Assembly (NCBI GenBank): GCA_003151515.1
Contig: PLXS01000019.1
Location: 62,001 to 126,000, forward strand
Length of the DNA: 64,000 nt
Source: Opitutaceae bacterium
GTDB lineage: Bacteria > Verrucomicrobiota > Verrucomicrobiia > Opitutales > Opitutaceae
Direction of reading: 5' to 3'
Shown: piece by piece, positions 1 through 7,649 of the stretch
How the letters are laid out: each line of letters opens with the position of its first letter
Position numbering within the stretch: the first letter of the stretch is position 1
Made by a program: the position numbers and the translations under genes
The notes under the pieces: model-generated
The model's input: only the letters and a program-made list of their open reading frames with translations
Databases searched by the model: none
What the model was told of the DNA's origin: nothing

Positions 1-44
1 CTGAGCCGGTCGAGGGCGCCCCAGTCGAGCTCCGTCCAGGTCAT
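1..44 (-). CDS. N-terminus of an unidentified protein (runs off left edge)
   Basis: An ATG on the minus strand at 42-44 overlaps the TGA of the methyltransferase gene in an ATGA arrangement, and the frame stays open to the edge. The visible product begins MTWTELDWGALDRL. Only 14 residues can be read, so no function is assigned. The overlap suggests it is the third gene of the leftward operon that starts near 2740. Confidence 0.5.
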   Translation of the reverse strand, partial: MTWTELDWGALDRL

Positions 45-1207
45 GCCAGTGAGAATCCCAGGTGCCCCGCCAGGGTCTGCCTGCGCACGCCGTAGAACTG
101 CGCGAAGCGGCGGATCCCGCCCGCCAGGGCGCCGTTACCCGGGCTCCCGGACCTGACAGCGGCAATCATCGTGTTCTTCGCGGTGTGCTCGGTTGAGACA
201 AACTCCATCACCCGCGTCCGGTACCCGGCCCATTCGAGCAGCTGGGCCCTGAGGGCATCCGTCACGAACTCGGCCTGCCTCTCGAGGAAGATTCCGTGCT
301 TAAGGGCGCCCGAGAGCACTTCAGGCGCCGCAAGCTGCGGCCGCAGCTCCTTCTGGCAGCACGGGGCGACGACCAGCAGCGCGGCCCCCGCCGTGATCCC
401 CTTCGCGAGCGCGTCGTCGGTCGCCGTGTCGCAGGCATGCAGGGCGATGAGGACGTCGACGCCGCCCACATCCGTGTCGGCGATCGAGCCGCGGCGGAAC
501 GAGAGACGCTCGGCCATCCCCATGGCCGACGCCGTCGAGGCGCAGAAGTCGACCAGGTCCGCCCGGGCCTCGACCCCGCAGACCCAGGCGCGCTCGCCGA
601 GGAGCTCGCTCACGGCGAAGGTGAGGTAGCCCTTGCCGCAGCCCATGTCGAACACCCGCAGCGGGCCGTCGCGCCGCAAGGGGGCCTCCTCCAGGAGGTG
701 ACCGAGCAGCTCGGCGAACTTCTCGATCTGGCGCAGCTTGTCCGCCATGGACGCGGCCGGACGGCCCCCATCATCGGTGACCCCCAGCGCCCGAAGCCAC
801 GGCGCGCCGAGGGGTATGGGGCGTCTCTTCACGCGGTCATGCCCCAGGTCAGGCGGGGGTTTCCCCCCGACGGTCCTGACCCTGAGCCGGTCGGTCCGCC
901 CGCCCGTCTCCAGCTGGGCCGAATGCGTCCTCGTGAAGAGGTGGGCGTCGAGGAACTCCGTGCCGATCATCCGCTCCAGGAGAGCCAGGGACTCCTTTAG
1001 GTCGTGGTTCTTGGTCACGTCCCTAGTCTTGTGCCGCCACACGAATGCGAAGCTTGGCCCCTTCCTGAGGGCGACCGGCCGCACGAAGACGTTCTCAAGC
1101 GTCGGATCCGCCGAGGCGGCCTTGCCCAGGGTGAGCTTCACGAGGGCCCCATCCCTCATGGAATCACTCAGCAACCCTAGGAACTGCTCGCGGCCGCTGG
1201 GATTCAT
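41..1207 (-). CDS. class I SAM-dependent methyltransferase (METTL25/Methyltransf_32-like)
   Basis: This 388-residue protein has a central Rossmann methyltransferase domain. The SAM-binding motif DMGCGKGY lies near residue 187, an acidic ribose-binding stretch (GVEA) follows, then LHACD near 257 and APCCQKE near 284. The H-A-C-D and C-C signatures fit the Methyltransf_32 group that includes eukaryotic METTL25 and Trm13-like proteins; the substrate is unknown and could be RNA or protein. The N-terminal 150 residues are not recognised. The ATG at 1205-1207 overlaps the stop of the upstream lipase maturation factor gene, and its own stop overlaps the next gene, so the three are probably coupled. 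The domain call is firm, the substrate is not. Confidence 0.8.
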   Translation of the reverse strand: MNPSGREQFLGLLSDSMRDGALVKLTLGKAASADPTLENVFVRPVALRKGPSFAFVWRHKTRDVTKNHDLKESLALLERMIGTEFLDAHLFTRTHSAQLETGGRTDRLRVRTVGGKPPPDLGHDRVKRRPIPLGAPWLRALGVTDDGGRPAASMADKLRQIEKFAELLGHLLEEAPLRRDGPLRVFDMGCGKGYLTFAVSELLGERAWVCGVEARADLVDFCASTASAMGMAERLSFRRGSIADTDVGGVDVLIALHACDTATDDALAKGITAGAALLVVAPCCQKELRPQLAAPEVLSGALKHGIFLERQAEFVTDALRAQLLEWAGYRTRVMEFVSTEHTAKNTMIAAVRSGSPGNGALAGGIRRFAQFYGVRRQTLAGHLGFSLA

Positions 1208-2688
1208 TTTGGCGTGTCTGGAAGAGTCACCGGCTGAAAATAGAAATCAAGCGGGGTCCGGCGCCACCAGTTTCCGGTAAGGGTCCGTTCCCTGGGGTTG
1301 GTGAATTCGTAGCGGTAGCGCACGACCCTTGCGTACCGCGGCGGGTGGCCGGGGAACGGGTTGCTGCGGAACAGGCCGAGGACCGCCGGGTCCCCCCTGA
1401 GCAGCCGCTCGCAGAGCGTCTCAACCCAGATGTTATTCTCGGGAGACTCGAGGGCGGCGAACCAGAGCTGCCAGTCGAGGCGGGGCTGGTACGGGGCGGC
1501 CCAGCCTGGCCTGCGGGCAGTCGCGACTGGCTTGAAGGGCAGCTCGTACTCGCGCCAGTCCGTCCCGTCGTCGCTGCCCTCGATCACGAGCTCGGGGCGC
1601 TCAACCGTCATGACGGCGAAGAGCCCGTAGTCGTTGAAACTGCGCAACGGGCCGATGTCCTCCGCGACAAAACGGACCAATGGCGAACGCGCGGCGCCCG
1701 GGTAAACCGCAGCCACCGACAGAAAGAAGGTGATGCCGACGGACATGGCCGCAAACCAGCGAAGCAGCACGGGCTTCGAGCGCACCGCCGCCGTACTGGC
1801 CGCCTCCGCCTGATCGACCCCCCAGTGGATCCGCCTGAACCAGTCGTCATCGAGGCACGTGAGGCAAAGGCCGACGGAGAGAAGATTGAAGAACGCATAA
1901 TTGCCCGTGAGCGCGATCAGCAGCTGCAGCGCGACCATGGCGAGGGCGGCGGCATGGCGCGCCGCCCTCGGTCCCGGGATGCACAGGGGCGCCAGCAGCT
2001 CAATGGCGAACATGCCCGCACAGCCCGCCTTGAGCAGCCAATCGGGAAGCTGGTGGGCGTACCATGCAAGCGGCGTCGGGAGGGGCTGAGTCTGAAAGTG
2101 GAAGGCGAGGGCGGTCAGGTTGCGCCACGTCGGGTCGCCGCTTCCGAGCTTGACGATCCCCGACAGGAGCATGAGGCGGAACAGCAGCCACCACACAAGG
2201 TAGCGCGCGAGCCTGGGCGGCTCGTACCCGCGCTCCGACCGCCACAGCCTCCACGGGACGAGGAACACGGCGACAAGCGTGCTTTCCAAGAGCAGGGCGT
2301 CCCACTGGTAGTCGAAGAATATCTGCCCCGCCGACACGAGCGATAGGTAGCAGGACCAAAGGAGCGCCAAACAGAGCACCTGGGCCCTTCCCGCAAGAAG
2401 GAGCACGGAGGCTGCGATCCCCAGCACGCAGAGGACGTCAAGAAACGCCCCGGCGCCGAACAGCCAGCAAAGGGATGGCGCCTCGAAGAAGGCCCTCGGC
2501 CCGAGCTGCTCGCGCGCGACCTCGAAGAAGCGTGCGGCCGGCAGGATACCCGACGGCCCGACCAAGCCGCGCTCCTGGATCCAGAACGAGCCAAATGCGG
2601 CCAGGTGGCTCAGGGCAAGGACGCGCACGAACAAGCCCGTGCCGGTGGCAAAGGAGGGTTGTCGCGGCTTACCTGCGGCGTCCATCAA
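1204..2688 (-). CDS. lipase maturation factor family membrane protein
   Basis: This 494-residue polytopic membrane protein matches the bacterial relatives of vertebrate LMF1, which helps fold lipases in the ER. About the first 330 residues hold several hydrophobic segments. The soluble C-terminus carries family hallmarks such as DGTDWREYELPFKP and PYQPRLDWQLWFAALE, followed by NPFPGHPPRY. In bacteria the role is not established; a part in maturing exported or membrane proteins is inferred. It is the first gene of a leftward operon with a methyltransferase and an unidentified protein. An extended -10 element lies about 55 nt upstream of the ATG. The family call is strong. Confidence 0.85.
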   Translation of the reverse strand: MMDAAGKPRQPSFATGTGLFVRVLALSHLAAFGSFWIQERGLVGPSGILPAARFFEVAREQLGPRAFFEAPSLCWLFGAGAFLDVLCVLGIAASVLLLAGRAQVLCLALLWSCYLSLVSAGQIFFDYQWDALLLESTLVAVFLVPWRLWRSERGYEPPRLARYLVWWLLFRLMLLSGIVKLGSGDPTWRNLTALAFHFQTQPLPTPLAWYAHQLPDWLLKAGCAGMFAIELLAPLCIPGPRAARHAAALAMVALQLLIALTGNYAFFNLLSVGLCLTCLDDDWFRRIHWGVDQAEAASTAAVRSKPVLLRWFAAMSVGITFFLSVAAVYPGAARSPLVRFVAEDIGPLRSFNDYGLFAVMTVERPELVIEGSDDGTDWREYELPFKPVATARRPGWAAPYQPRLDWQLWFAALESPENNIWVETLCERLLRGDPAVLGLFRSNPFPGHPPRYARVVRYRYEFTNPRERTLTGNWWRRTPLDFYFQPVTLPDTPK

Positions 2689-2741
2689 GCCGTCTTACTT
2701 CATTGTGCGGCGGCGTCGAGGCTAACCCATATGCTGCCATT

Positions 2742-2757
2742 GTATTCAATTATATCA
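2742..2757 (-). promoter_or_regulatory. extended -10 promoter for the lipase maturation factor operon
   Basis: Read on the minus strand, 2757 to 2749 is TGATATAAT, a perfect extended -10 (TGn plus TATAAT). No strong -35 is present (CTGTTA at 17-nt spacing matches 3 of 6), which is usual for extended -10 promoters. Transcription would begin near 2742, leaving a leader of about 54 nt before the ATG at 2688. The element sits in an A+T-rich patch that contrasts with the surrounding DNA. Confidence 0.5.
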
Positions 2758-2825
2758 AATGGGGTGCGCATTAACAGGACATCAAGCTTGCCAGGATATA
2801 TGAATTTCATCACGTTTGTAGGACC

Positions 2826-3209
2826 ATGGTCACAAAACAAATTAAGGAGTTGGAGGTCACTAAGGCAAAAATTACGGCTCTCGAGAAATCGATAGCCAAG
2901 GGGCTCAAGAGAGAGCTGGCCGCGCTGCCGCACCAATACGGTTTCGGCTCCGTCGCCGAGTTCCTAAAGGCCGTCAAAGCCGTCTCGGGCTACGGGTCGT
3001 TCCGCAAGGGCCGCAGGAGCGCCGGTAAGGTGGCGAAGAAGGCGAAGCGCCGCCGCCGGGCCGTGATCACGGACGAGACCCGTTCGAGCGTAAAGAAGCT
3101 GGTCGGGTCCGGGAAGACCGGCACCCAGATCGCCAAGGCGTTGGGCATTTCGCTGCCGAGCGTGCAGAACATCAAGAAGGCGCTGGGCCTCGTCAAGGCG
3201 AGGGCCTGA
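2826..3209 (+). CDS. small basic helix-turn-helix protein, probably DNA-binding
   Basis: This 127-residue protein has three parts. Residues 1-30 are a charged helix likely to form a coiled coil. A very basic linker near residues 58-78 contains KKAKRRRR. A C-terminal segment reads as a recombinase-type helix-turn-helix (TGTQIAKALGISLPSVQNI). It resembles a nucleoid-associated or regulatory protein in layout, but I do not recognise a named family. The first 80 bases are A+T-rich compared with the rest. It has its own terminator and is not in an obvious operon. That it binds DNA is inferred from charge and the HTH pattern. Confidence 0.65.
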   Translation: MVTKQIKELEVTKAKITALEKSIAKGLKRELAALPHQYGFGSVAEFLKAVKAVSGYGSFRKGRRSAGKVAKKAKRRRRAVITDETRSSVKKLVGSGKTGTQIAKALGISLPSVQNIKKALGLVKARA

Positions 3210-3236
3210 GGCAAGGCAGACTTGCAAGCAGTGGCC

Positions 3237-3270
3237 GGCCCCCGCTTTCTTGGCGGGGGCCGTCTGCTTT
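3237..3270 (+). terminator. Rho-independent terminator
   Basis: A perfect 9-bp stem, GGCCCCCGC (3237-3245) with GCGGGGGCC (3253-3261), encloses a 7-nt loop and is followed by GTCTGCTTTT. It lies 28 bp after the stop of the small HTH gene, so it should end that transcript before the aminotransferase gene. Confidence 0.75.
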
Positions 3271-3285
3271 TGGGACCCCGAGCCA

Positions 3286-4200
3286 ATGCCGACCCACTAT
3301 ATTCAGGCCAATACCAACGGGCGTCTGCATTCCGCGACAGAGCCGTCAATCGCTCCGCTCAACAGGGGCTTCCTGTACGGTGACGCCATCTACGAGGTCT
3401 GGAGGACCTACCATGGCGTCATATTCGCGTGGGATCAGCACTGGGTGAGGCTTCAATCCTCGGCCCGGGCGCTTCATATGGACATTGGGTTCGTGCCCGA
3501 ACACATCCTCGGGGAGATCAGGCGCGCGGTGGCCGCCTACCGTTCCAGGACGCGGGACGGAGGCCAGCTCTACATACGCCTCCAGATCACCCGGGGAGCG
3601 GGTGCCATCGGCCTGGACACGGCTCTGGCGGACAAGGCGGACTTCGTGATTCTGGTCCAGCCGTGCCCGGGGATTCCGCCGGCCAAGCTCAGGGAGGGGC
3701 TCAGTCTGTCCACGGCCGTCTCGCTTCGCAGGAATCCGGCTCTGAGCCTGGACCCGGCCTGGAAGACGGGAAACTACCTCAACAATCTTCTCTGCCTTCG
3801 CGAGGCCCGCTCGCGCGGGGCCGACGAGGTCGTGATGCTCAACCTTTCCGGCGAGGTGACGGAGTGCGCGGTCTCGAACATCGCATTCGTCAGGGACGGC
3901 GGGTTCGTCACCCCCCCTCTCTCCGCGGGGATTCTGGGCGGGATCACGCGCAGCCTGCTCCTTGATTCCGTCGCCGCCTCGGCGGGCATCAAGGGGGAGG
4001 AAAGGACCGTGCTCCCGGGGGAACTTGGATCCATGGATGAATGCTTCATCTTGTCGACAACGAAGGACATCGTGCCCGTGGGGCGCATAGACGAGACGGC
4101 TTTCAAGGTGGGGCCGGACACCGTCACCGCCCGGCTCAAGGCTGCGTTTGCGGTATCGGCGCTCGCCTACGCCGAGGCTCATCCCGAATTGGCGGCATAG
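3286..4200 (+). CDS. class IV PLP-dependent aminotransferase
   Basis: This 304-residue fold-type IV PLP enzyme belongs to the group of branched-chain aminotransferases, D-amino acid aminotransferases and aminodeoxychorismate lyases. Visible signatures are RGFLYGDAIYE near the N-terminus, the Schiff-base lysine in AWKTGNYLNN (Lys160), and EVTECAVSNI, which binds the cofactor phosphate. The frame extends upstream to a TTG at 3250, but that lies inside the terminator hairpin, so the ATG at 3286 is chosen. It precedes ruvX by 6 bp. Sequence alone does not separate the activities. A pabC role would fit with folC downstream in the same direction, but that is only a suggestion. Confidence 0.8.
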   Translation: MPTHYIQANTNGRLHSATEPSIAPLNRGFLYGDAIYEVWRTYHGVIFAWDQHWVRLQSSARALHMDIGFVPEHILGEIRRAVAAYRSRTRDGGQLYIRLQITRGAGAIGLDTALADKADFVILVQPCPGIPPAKLREGLSLSTAVSLRRNPALSLDPAWKTGNYLNNLLCLREARSRGADEVVMLNLSGEVTECAVSNIAFVRDGGFVTPPLSAGILGGITRSLLLDSVAASAGIKGEERTVLPGELGSMDECFILSTTKDIVPVGRIDETAFKVGPDTVTARLKAAFAVSALAYAEAHPELAA

Positions 4201-4206
4201 GCACTC

Positions 4207-4644
4207 ATGCGCTGTCTCGGAATAGACCACGGTGCCCGGCGCATCGGCCTGGCGTTTGGCGACGAAATCGGCGTGGCGACACCGCTGCCGGCAATCGTCT
4301 CGGCGGATCCGGCGAAGCAGTGGGCGGCAATCGAGGCCATCGTAAAGGCGCGCAAGATCACGGACGTGGTGCTCGGCCACCCCCTGAACATGGATGGGTC
4401 GAGCGGGCCCAAGGCCAAGGAGGTGGAGGGCTTCGCCAGCCGCGTCCGGGACGCGTTCGGACTTCCCGTGCACCTCGTGGATGAGCGCCTGACGAGCTAC
4501 GAGGCCGAGTCGACCATCAAACCGTCGAGGCGCAGGGAGGTGCGACGGAGCGGGCTCGTCGACTCCCGCGCCGCAACGATCATCCTGCAGGACTTCCTTG
4601 ACGGGCGCGCGCCGCCCGGGGCCGAGGCTGAGGCGCCGTCATGA
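4207..4644 (+). CDS. ruvX: RuvX/YqgF family putative pre-16S rRNA nuclease
   Basis: This 145-residue protein is of usual length for YqgF/RuvX, an RNase H-fold nuclease implicated in 16S rRNA 5'-end maturation and annotated as a Holliday-junction resolvase homologue. The acidic start GIDHGARRIGLAFGD and the later VDERLTSYEAES are family motifs with the metal-binding Asp and Glu residues, and DSRAATIILQDFLD closes the active site. The last four bases overlap the truA start (ATGA), so translation of the two RNA-maturation genes is probably coupled. Confidence 0.93.
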   Translation: MRCLGIDHGARRIGLAFGDEIGVATPLPAIVSADPAKQWAAIEAIVKARKITDVVLGHPLNMDGSSGPKAKEVEGFASRVRDAFGLPVHLVDERLTSYEAESTIKPSRRREVRRSGLVDSRAATIILQDFLDGRAPPGAEAEAPS

Positions 4645-5384
4645 CCAGGTGGAAGTGCACGTGCGCCTACGACGGAACGCTCTTTAAGGGGTGGCAAAGC
4701 CAGCCCGGGGGAAGGGCAGTCCAAGATGTCATTGAGGCGCGCCTCGCGCAAATCCTGGGGCGCCCGACGCGGATCCACGGGAGCGGAAGGACCGACGCGG
4801 GGGTCCACGCCCGCGCGCAGGTGTTTCACTTCGACGCGCGCTGGACGCACGGCCCCGACAAGCTTGCGGCCGCCTTGAGGCACGGCCTCGACCGGGCCGT
4901 CCAGATAGTGTCCGTGCGCGCTGCGCCCGCCAAGTTCCACGCGCGATTCTCGGCGAAGGGGAAAGTATATAGGTATGATATATACTTGGGCGACCCCGAT
5001 CCATTCATGCGCCCGTTCTGCTGGGCGGTGCATGCGCCGCTGGATCTGGCCGCCGTGCGGACTGCGGCAGCGGCTCTGGAGGGCAGGCACGACTTCAAGG
5101 CGTTCTCCGGAGCCAACGGCGCGGAGAACGGCGCCGAGGACACGGTCAGAAACCTTCGCCACCTCGGCGTGTCGTCCCGCGGACGGCATGTGCGCGTCAC
5201 CGCCGAGGCTGACGGCTTCCTGTACAAGATGGTTCGCAGGCTCGTGGGGGCGCTGGTCGCTGCTGGCGAGGGCAAGCTTTCCGTGCGCGAGATCGAGTCG
5301 CTCCTTTCGTTTGGCAAGCGCACGGCCCGCATTCAGACGGCGCCGGCCCAGGGGCTTTTCTTGCAGAAAGTCCTGTACCGCTGA
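4641..5384 (+). CDS. truA: tRNA pseudouridine(38-40) synthase
   Basis: TruA converts uridines 38-40 of the tRNA anticodon stem-loop to pseudouridine. The 247-residue product has the N-terminal YDGTLFKGWQ and the catalytic GRTDAGVHA with nucleophile Asp52. Later motifs are FHARFSAKGKVYRY, DFKAFSG and FLYKMVRRLVGAL. Length and motif order are canonical. It overlaps ruvX by four bases and lies 58 bp upstream of accD. Confidence 0.96.
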   Translation: MTRWKCTCAYDGTLFKGWQSQPGGRAVQDVIEARLAQILGRPTRIHGSGRTDAGVHARAQVFHFDARWTHGPDKLAAALRHGLDRAVQIVSVRAAPAKFHARFSAKGKVYRYDIYLGDPDPFMRPFCWAVHAPLDLAAVRTAAAALEGRHDFKAFSGANGAENGAEDTVRNLRHLGVSSRGRHVRVTAEADGFLYKMVRRLVGALVAAGEGKLSVREIESLLSFGKRTARIQTAPAQGLFLQKVLYR

Positions 5385-5442
5385 GCCCGAATTCGGTTGC
5401 CACTCCAGGTGTTGCCCGGCAGCCTCCCGGACACAAAGCTTC

Positions 5443-6306
5443 ATGCATTTCGACAAGCCGACTTACTCGGTCCGCAAGACGAAGAAGACGAACATCCCCG
5501 AGGGTCTTTACACGAAGGATCCTGTCACCGGGGAGATCCTCTTCAACAAGGAGATCGAGGACAACCAGATGGTGGTGCCGAAGAGCGGCCACCATTTTTC
5601 CATCGGCTCAAGGGAGAGGCTCTCCAAGCTTCTCGACCCAGGCTCCTTCATCGAGCTGCACGACGCGGTTCGCTACGACGACCCGTTGAAGTTCGTCGAC
5701 TCGCAGGCCTACCCGGACCGGATCAAGCGCAACCAGAAATCGAGCGGCCTGCAGGAGGCGGTGATCTGTGGCACGGGCTCGATCCACTCCATTCCCGTGG
5801 CGATCGCCGTCATGGACTTTCGTTTCTGCGGCGGGTCCATGGGCTCGGCGGCGGGGGAGAAGATAACGCGCACGATCGAGGACGCCATGGAGAAGAAGAT
5901 CCCATGCATCATCTTCAGCGCATCGGGCGGTGCCCGGATGCAGGAGGGCATCTACTCGCTGATGCAGATGGTGAAAACGAGCTCGGCGCTGGGAAGGCTG
6001 GCTCGGGCCGGGCTGCCATTCATCTCGGTGCTCACCCACCCGACGATGGGAGGCGTGACCGCGAGCTTTGGCACGCTTGGTGACGTGATCCTGGCGGAGC
6101 CAGGCGCGCTGATAGGGTTCGCGGGCGCAAGGGTCATAAAGGACACGACCAAGCAGACACTGCCGCCCGGGTTCCAGACGGCGGAATTCCTCCTGAAGCA
6201 TGGCCTTATCGACCAGATCGTCAGCCGCATCGAAATGCGCGACAGGATAAGGGACATCCTTTCAGCCCTTTATCTGAAGCGGGAGCCGGTCGCCGCGAGC
6301 GCCTGA
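5443..6306 (+). CDS. accD: acetyl-CoA carboxylase carboxyltransferase beta subunit, zinc ribbon cysteines absent
   Basis: AccD transfers the carboxyl group from biotin to acetyl-CoA in fatty-acid synthesis, in complex with AccA. The 287-residue protein aligns along its length, with FCGGSMGSAAGEKI, FSASGGARMQEG and PTMGGVTASF forming the crotonase-fold active site. The start is the ATG at 5443, since the upstream frame runs through truA. The N-terminal ribbon that carries four zinc-binding cysteines in E. coli keeps its framework (IPEGLYTKD, VVPKSGHHF), but the cysteine positions are Asp26, Thr29, Val45 and Ser48, so no zinc site can form. The rest of the enzyme looks intact. It is followed 13 bp later by folC. 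Confidence 0.95.
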   Translation: MHFDKPTYSVRKTKKTNIPEGLYTKDPVTGEILFNKEIEDNQMVVPKSGHHFSIGSRERLSKLLDPGSFIELHDAVRYDDPLKFVDSQAYPDRIKRNQKSSGLQEAVICGTGSIHSIPVAIAVMDFRFCGGSMGSAAGEKITRTIEDAMEKKIPCIIFSASGGARMQEGIYSLMQMVKTSSALGRLARAGLPFISVLTHPTMGGVTASFGTLGDVILAEPGALIGFAGARVIKDTTKQTLPPGFQTAEFLLKHGLIDQIVSRIEMRDRIRDILSALYLKREPVAASA

Positions 6307-6319
6307 GCGATTCAGGTTT

Positions 6320-7630
6320 ATGACGTCCGAACTGCCGCTGGCCGGCTATCCGGCCGTCCAGGAGTATCTGTTCGGCCTCAAGGCATCGGGGATCAAGTTC
6401 GGAATCGACCGGATGCGCACGCTGGCGGCCCTAATCGGGAACCCCGAGAGGCTTGTGCCGTGTATCCACGTGGCAGGAACGAACGGGAAGGGGTCAGTGT
6501 CGGCCATGCTCGACTCGATCCTGCGCGCGGCTGGCCGGCGCACCGGGCTTTACACCTCGCCGCACCTCGTGCGCCTCGGGGAGCGGGTGCAGGTGGACCG
6601 CCATATCCTCACGGAGGCGGAGATCTCCTCCTATGTAGAGGAACTGCAGCCGATCGCCGACCGCATCATGACGGTGGGGGGAATCGACGACCGGCCGAGC
6701 TTCTTCGAATTCATGACGGCCATGGCCTTCCTGCAGTTCGCGAGGAGGCGCTGCCAGTTCAACATCATCGAAGTCGGCCTCGGCGGTCGCCTGGACGCGA
6801 CGAACGTGGTGGAGCCGGAGGTGTCGGTCATCACCTCGATCGGCCTCGACCACTGCGAAATGCTGGGAAACACGATCGAGGCGATCGCCGCGGAGAAGGC
6901 GGGGATAATCAAGCCGGGCCGCCCGGTCGTGATCGGCCGCATGCCAGGCGACGCGGAGGCCACGATCCGCAGCGTTGCCGCTTCGCGGGGCGCTCGCGTG
7001 GTCTCGGTTAGGGAGGAATTTGGCGAGGATGTCGCCGCATACCCGAGGACCAGGCTTGAGGGCGACTATCAGCGCTGGAACGCCGCGACTGCGACGCTTG
7101 CGGCGGGCCTGCTCGGGCCCGCCTCGGGAGTGACGCTGCCGTCCATCGTTGCCGGGCTGGGCACGGTCGACTGGCCCGGCCGCTGGCAGCGCACGTCGAT
7201 CGGCGGGCGCCCGGCCGTGCTCGATGCTTCCCACAATCCCGAGGGTGCGGGCGTCCTGGACACAAACCTGGGGGTCCTGCGCGCCGAGACGGGCCGGCCC
7301 GTTGTCGCCGTCGTGGGGGCGATGGGCGCGATGCGGGCGGAGGCGCTGCTCGGGGTGCTCTGCCGGCATTGCGCCGAGATCCACCTGGTTGTGCCCAAGC
7401 AGGCCCGGGCGTGCTCGCATGACGAGCTCGAGGCGCTCATCCCGCGGTCCTACGCCGGGAGGATTGTTCGCTCATCGGTCCGGGATCTCTTCCCGGCGCC
7501 GAACACGTTCACGGCCGGGGGCGCCGGCGACACCATCCTGGTGACGGGCTCCATCTACCTTCTGGGTGAGGTGCTCGCCCGGCTCGAGCCCCATCGCGGG
7601 GCCTCCGAGGCCCGCCTGCAGGATTTCTGA
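6320..7630 (+). CDS. folC: folylpolyglutamate synthase / dihydrofolate synthase
   Basis: FolC ligates L-glutamate to dihydropteroate and extends polyglutamate tails on folates, using ATP. This 436-residue protein carries the Mur-ligase-like P-loop GTNGKGSVSA near residues 53-62, the YTSPHLV element, GLGGRLDATNVV and the SIGLDHCEMLG block typical of the family. The C-terminal half contains DASHNPEGAG. It follows accD by 13 bp and ends 19 bp from the convergent purA gene. Whether it has both activities or one cannot be told from sequence. Confidence 0.93.
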   Translation: MTSELPLAGYPAVQEYLFGLKASGIKFGIDRMRTLAALIGNPERLVPCIHVAGTNGKGSVSAMLDSILRAAGRRTGLYTSPHLVRLGERVQVDRHILTEAEISSYVEELQPIADRIMTVGGIDDRPSFFEFMTAMAFLQFARRRCQFNIIEVGLGGRLDATNVVEPEVSVITSIGLDHCEMLGNTIEAIAAEKAGIIKPGRPVVIGRMPGDAEATIRSVAASRGARVVSVREEFGEDVAAYPRTRLEGDYQRWNAATATLAAGLLGPASGVTLPSIVAGLGTVDWPGRWQRTSIGGRPAVLDASHNPEGAGVLDTNLGVLRAETGRPVVAVVGAMGAMRAEALLGVLCRHCAEIHLVVPKQARACSHDELEALIPRSYAGRIVRSSVRDLFPAPNTFTAGGAGDTILVTGSIYLLGEVLARLEPHRGASEARLQDF

Positions 7631-7649
7631 GGCCGGCGCGGCCCGGGAC

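Noticed and set aside
3250-3285. TTG start for the class IV aminotransferase.
   Set aside because: It lies inside a strong terminator hairpin and adds residues not seen in the family; the ATG at 3286 is used.
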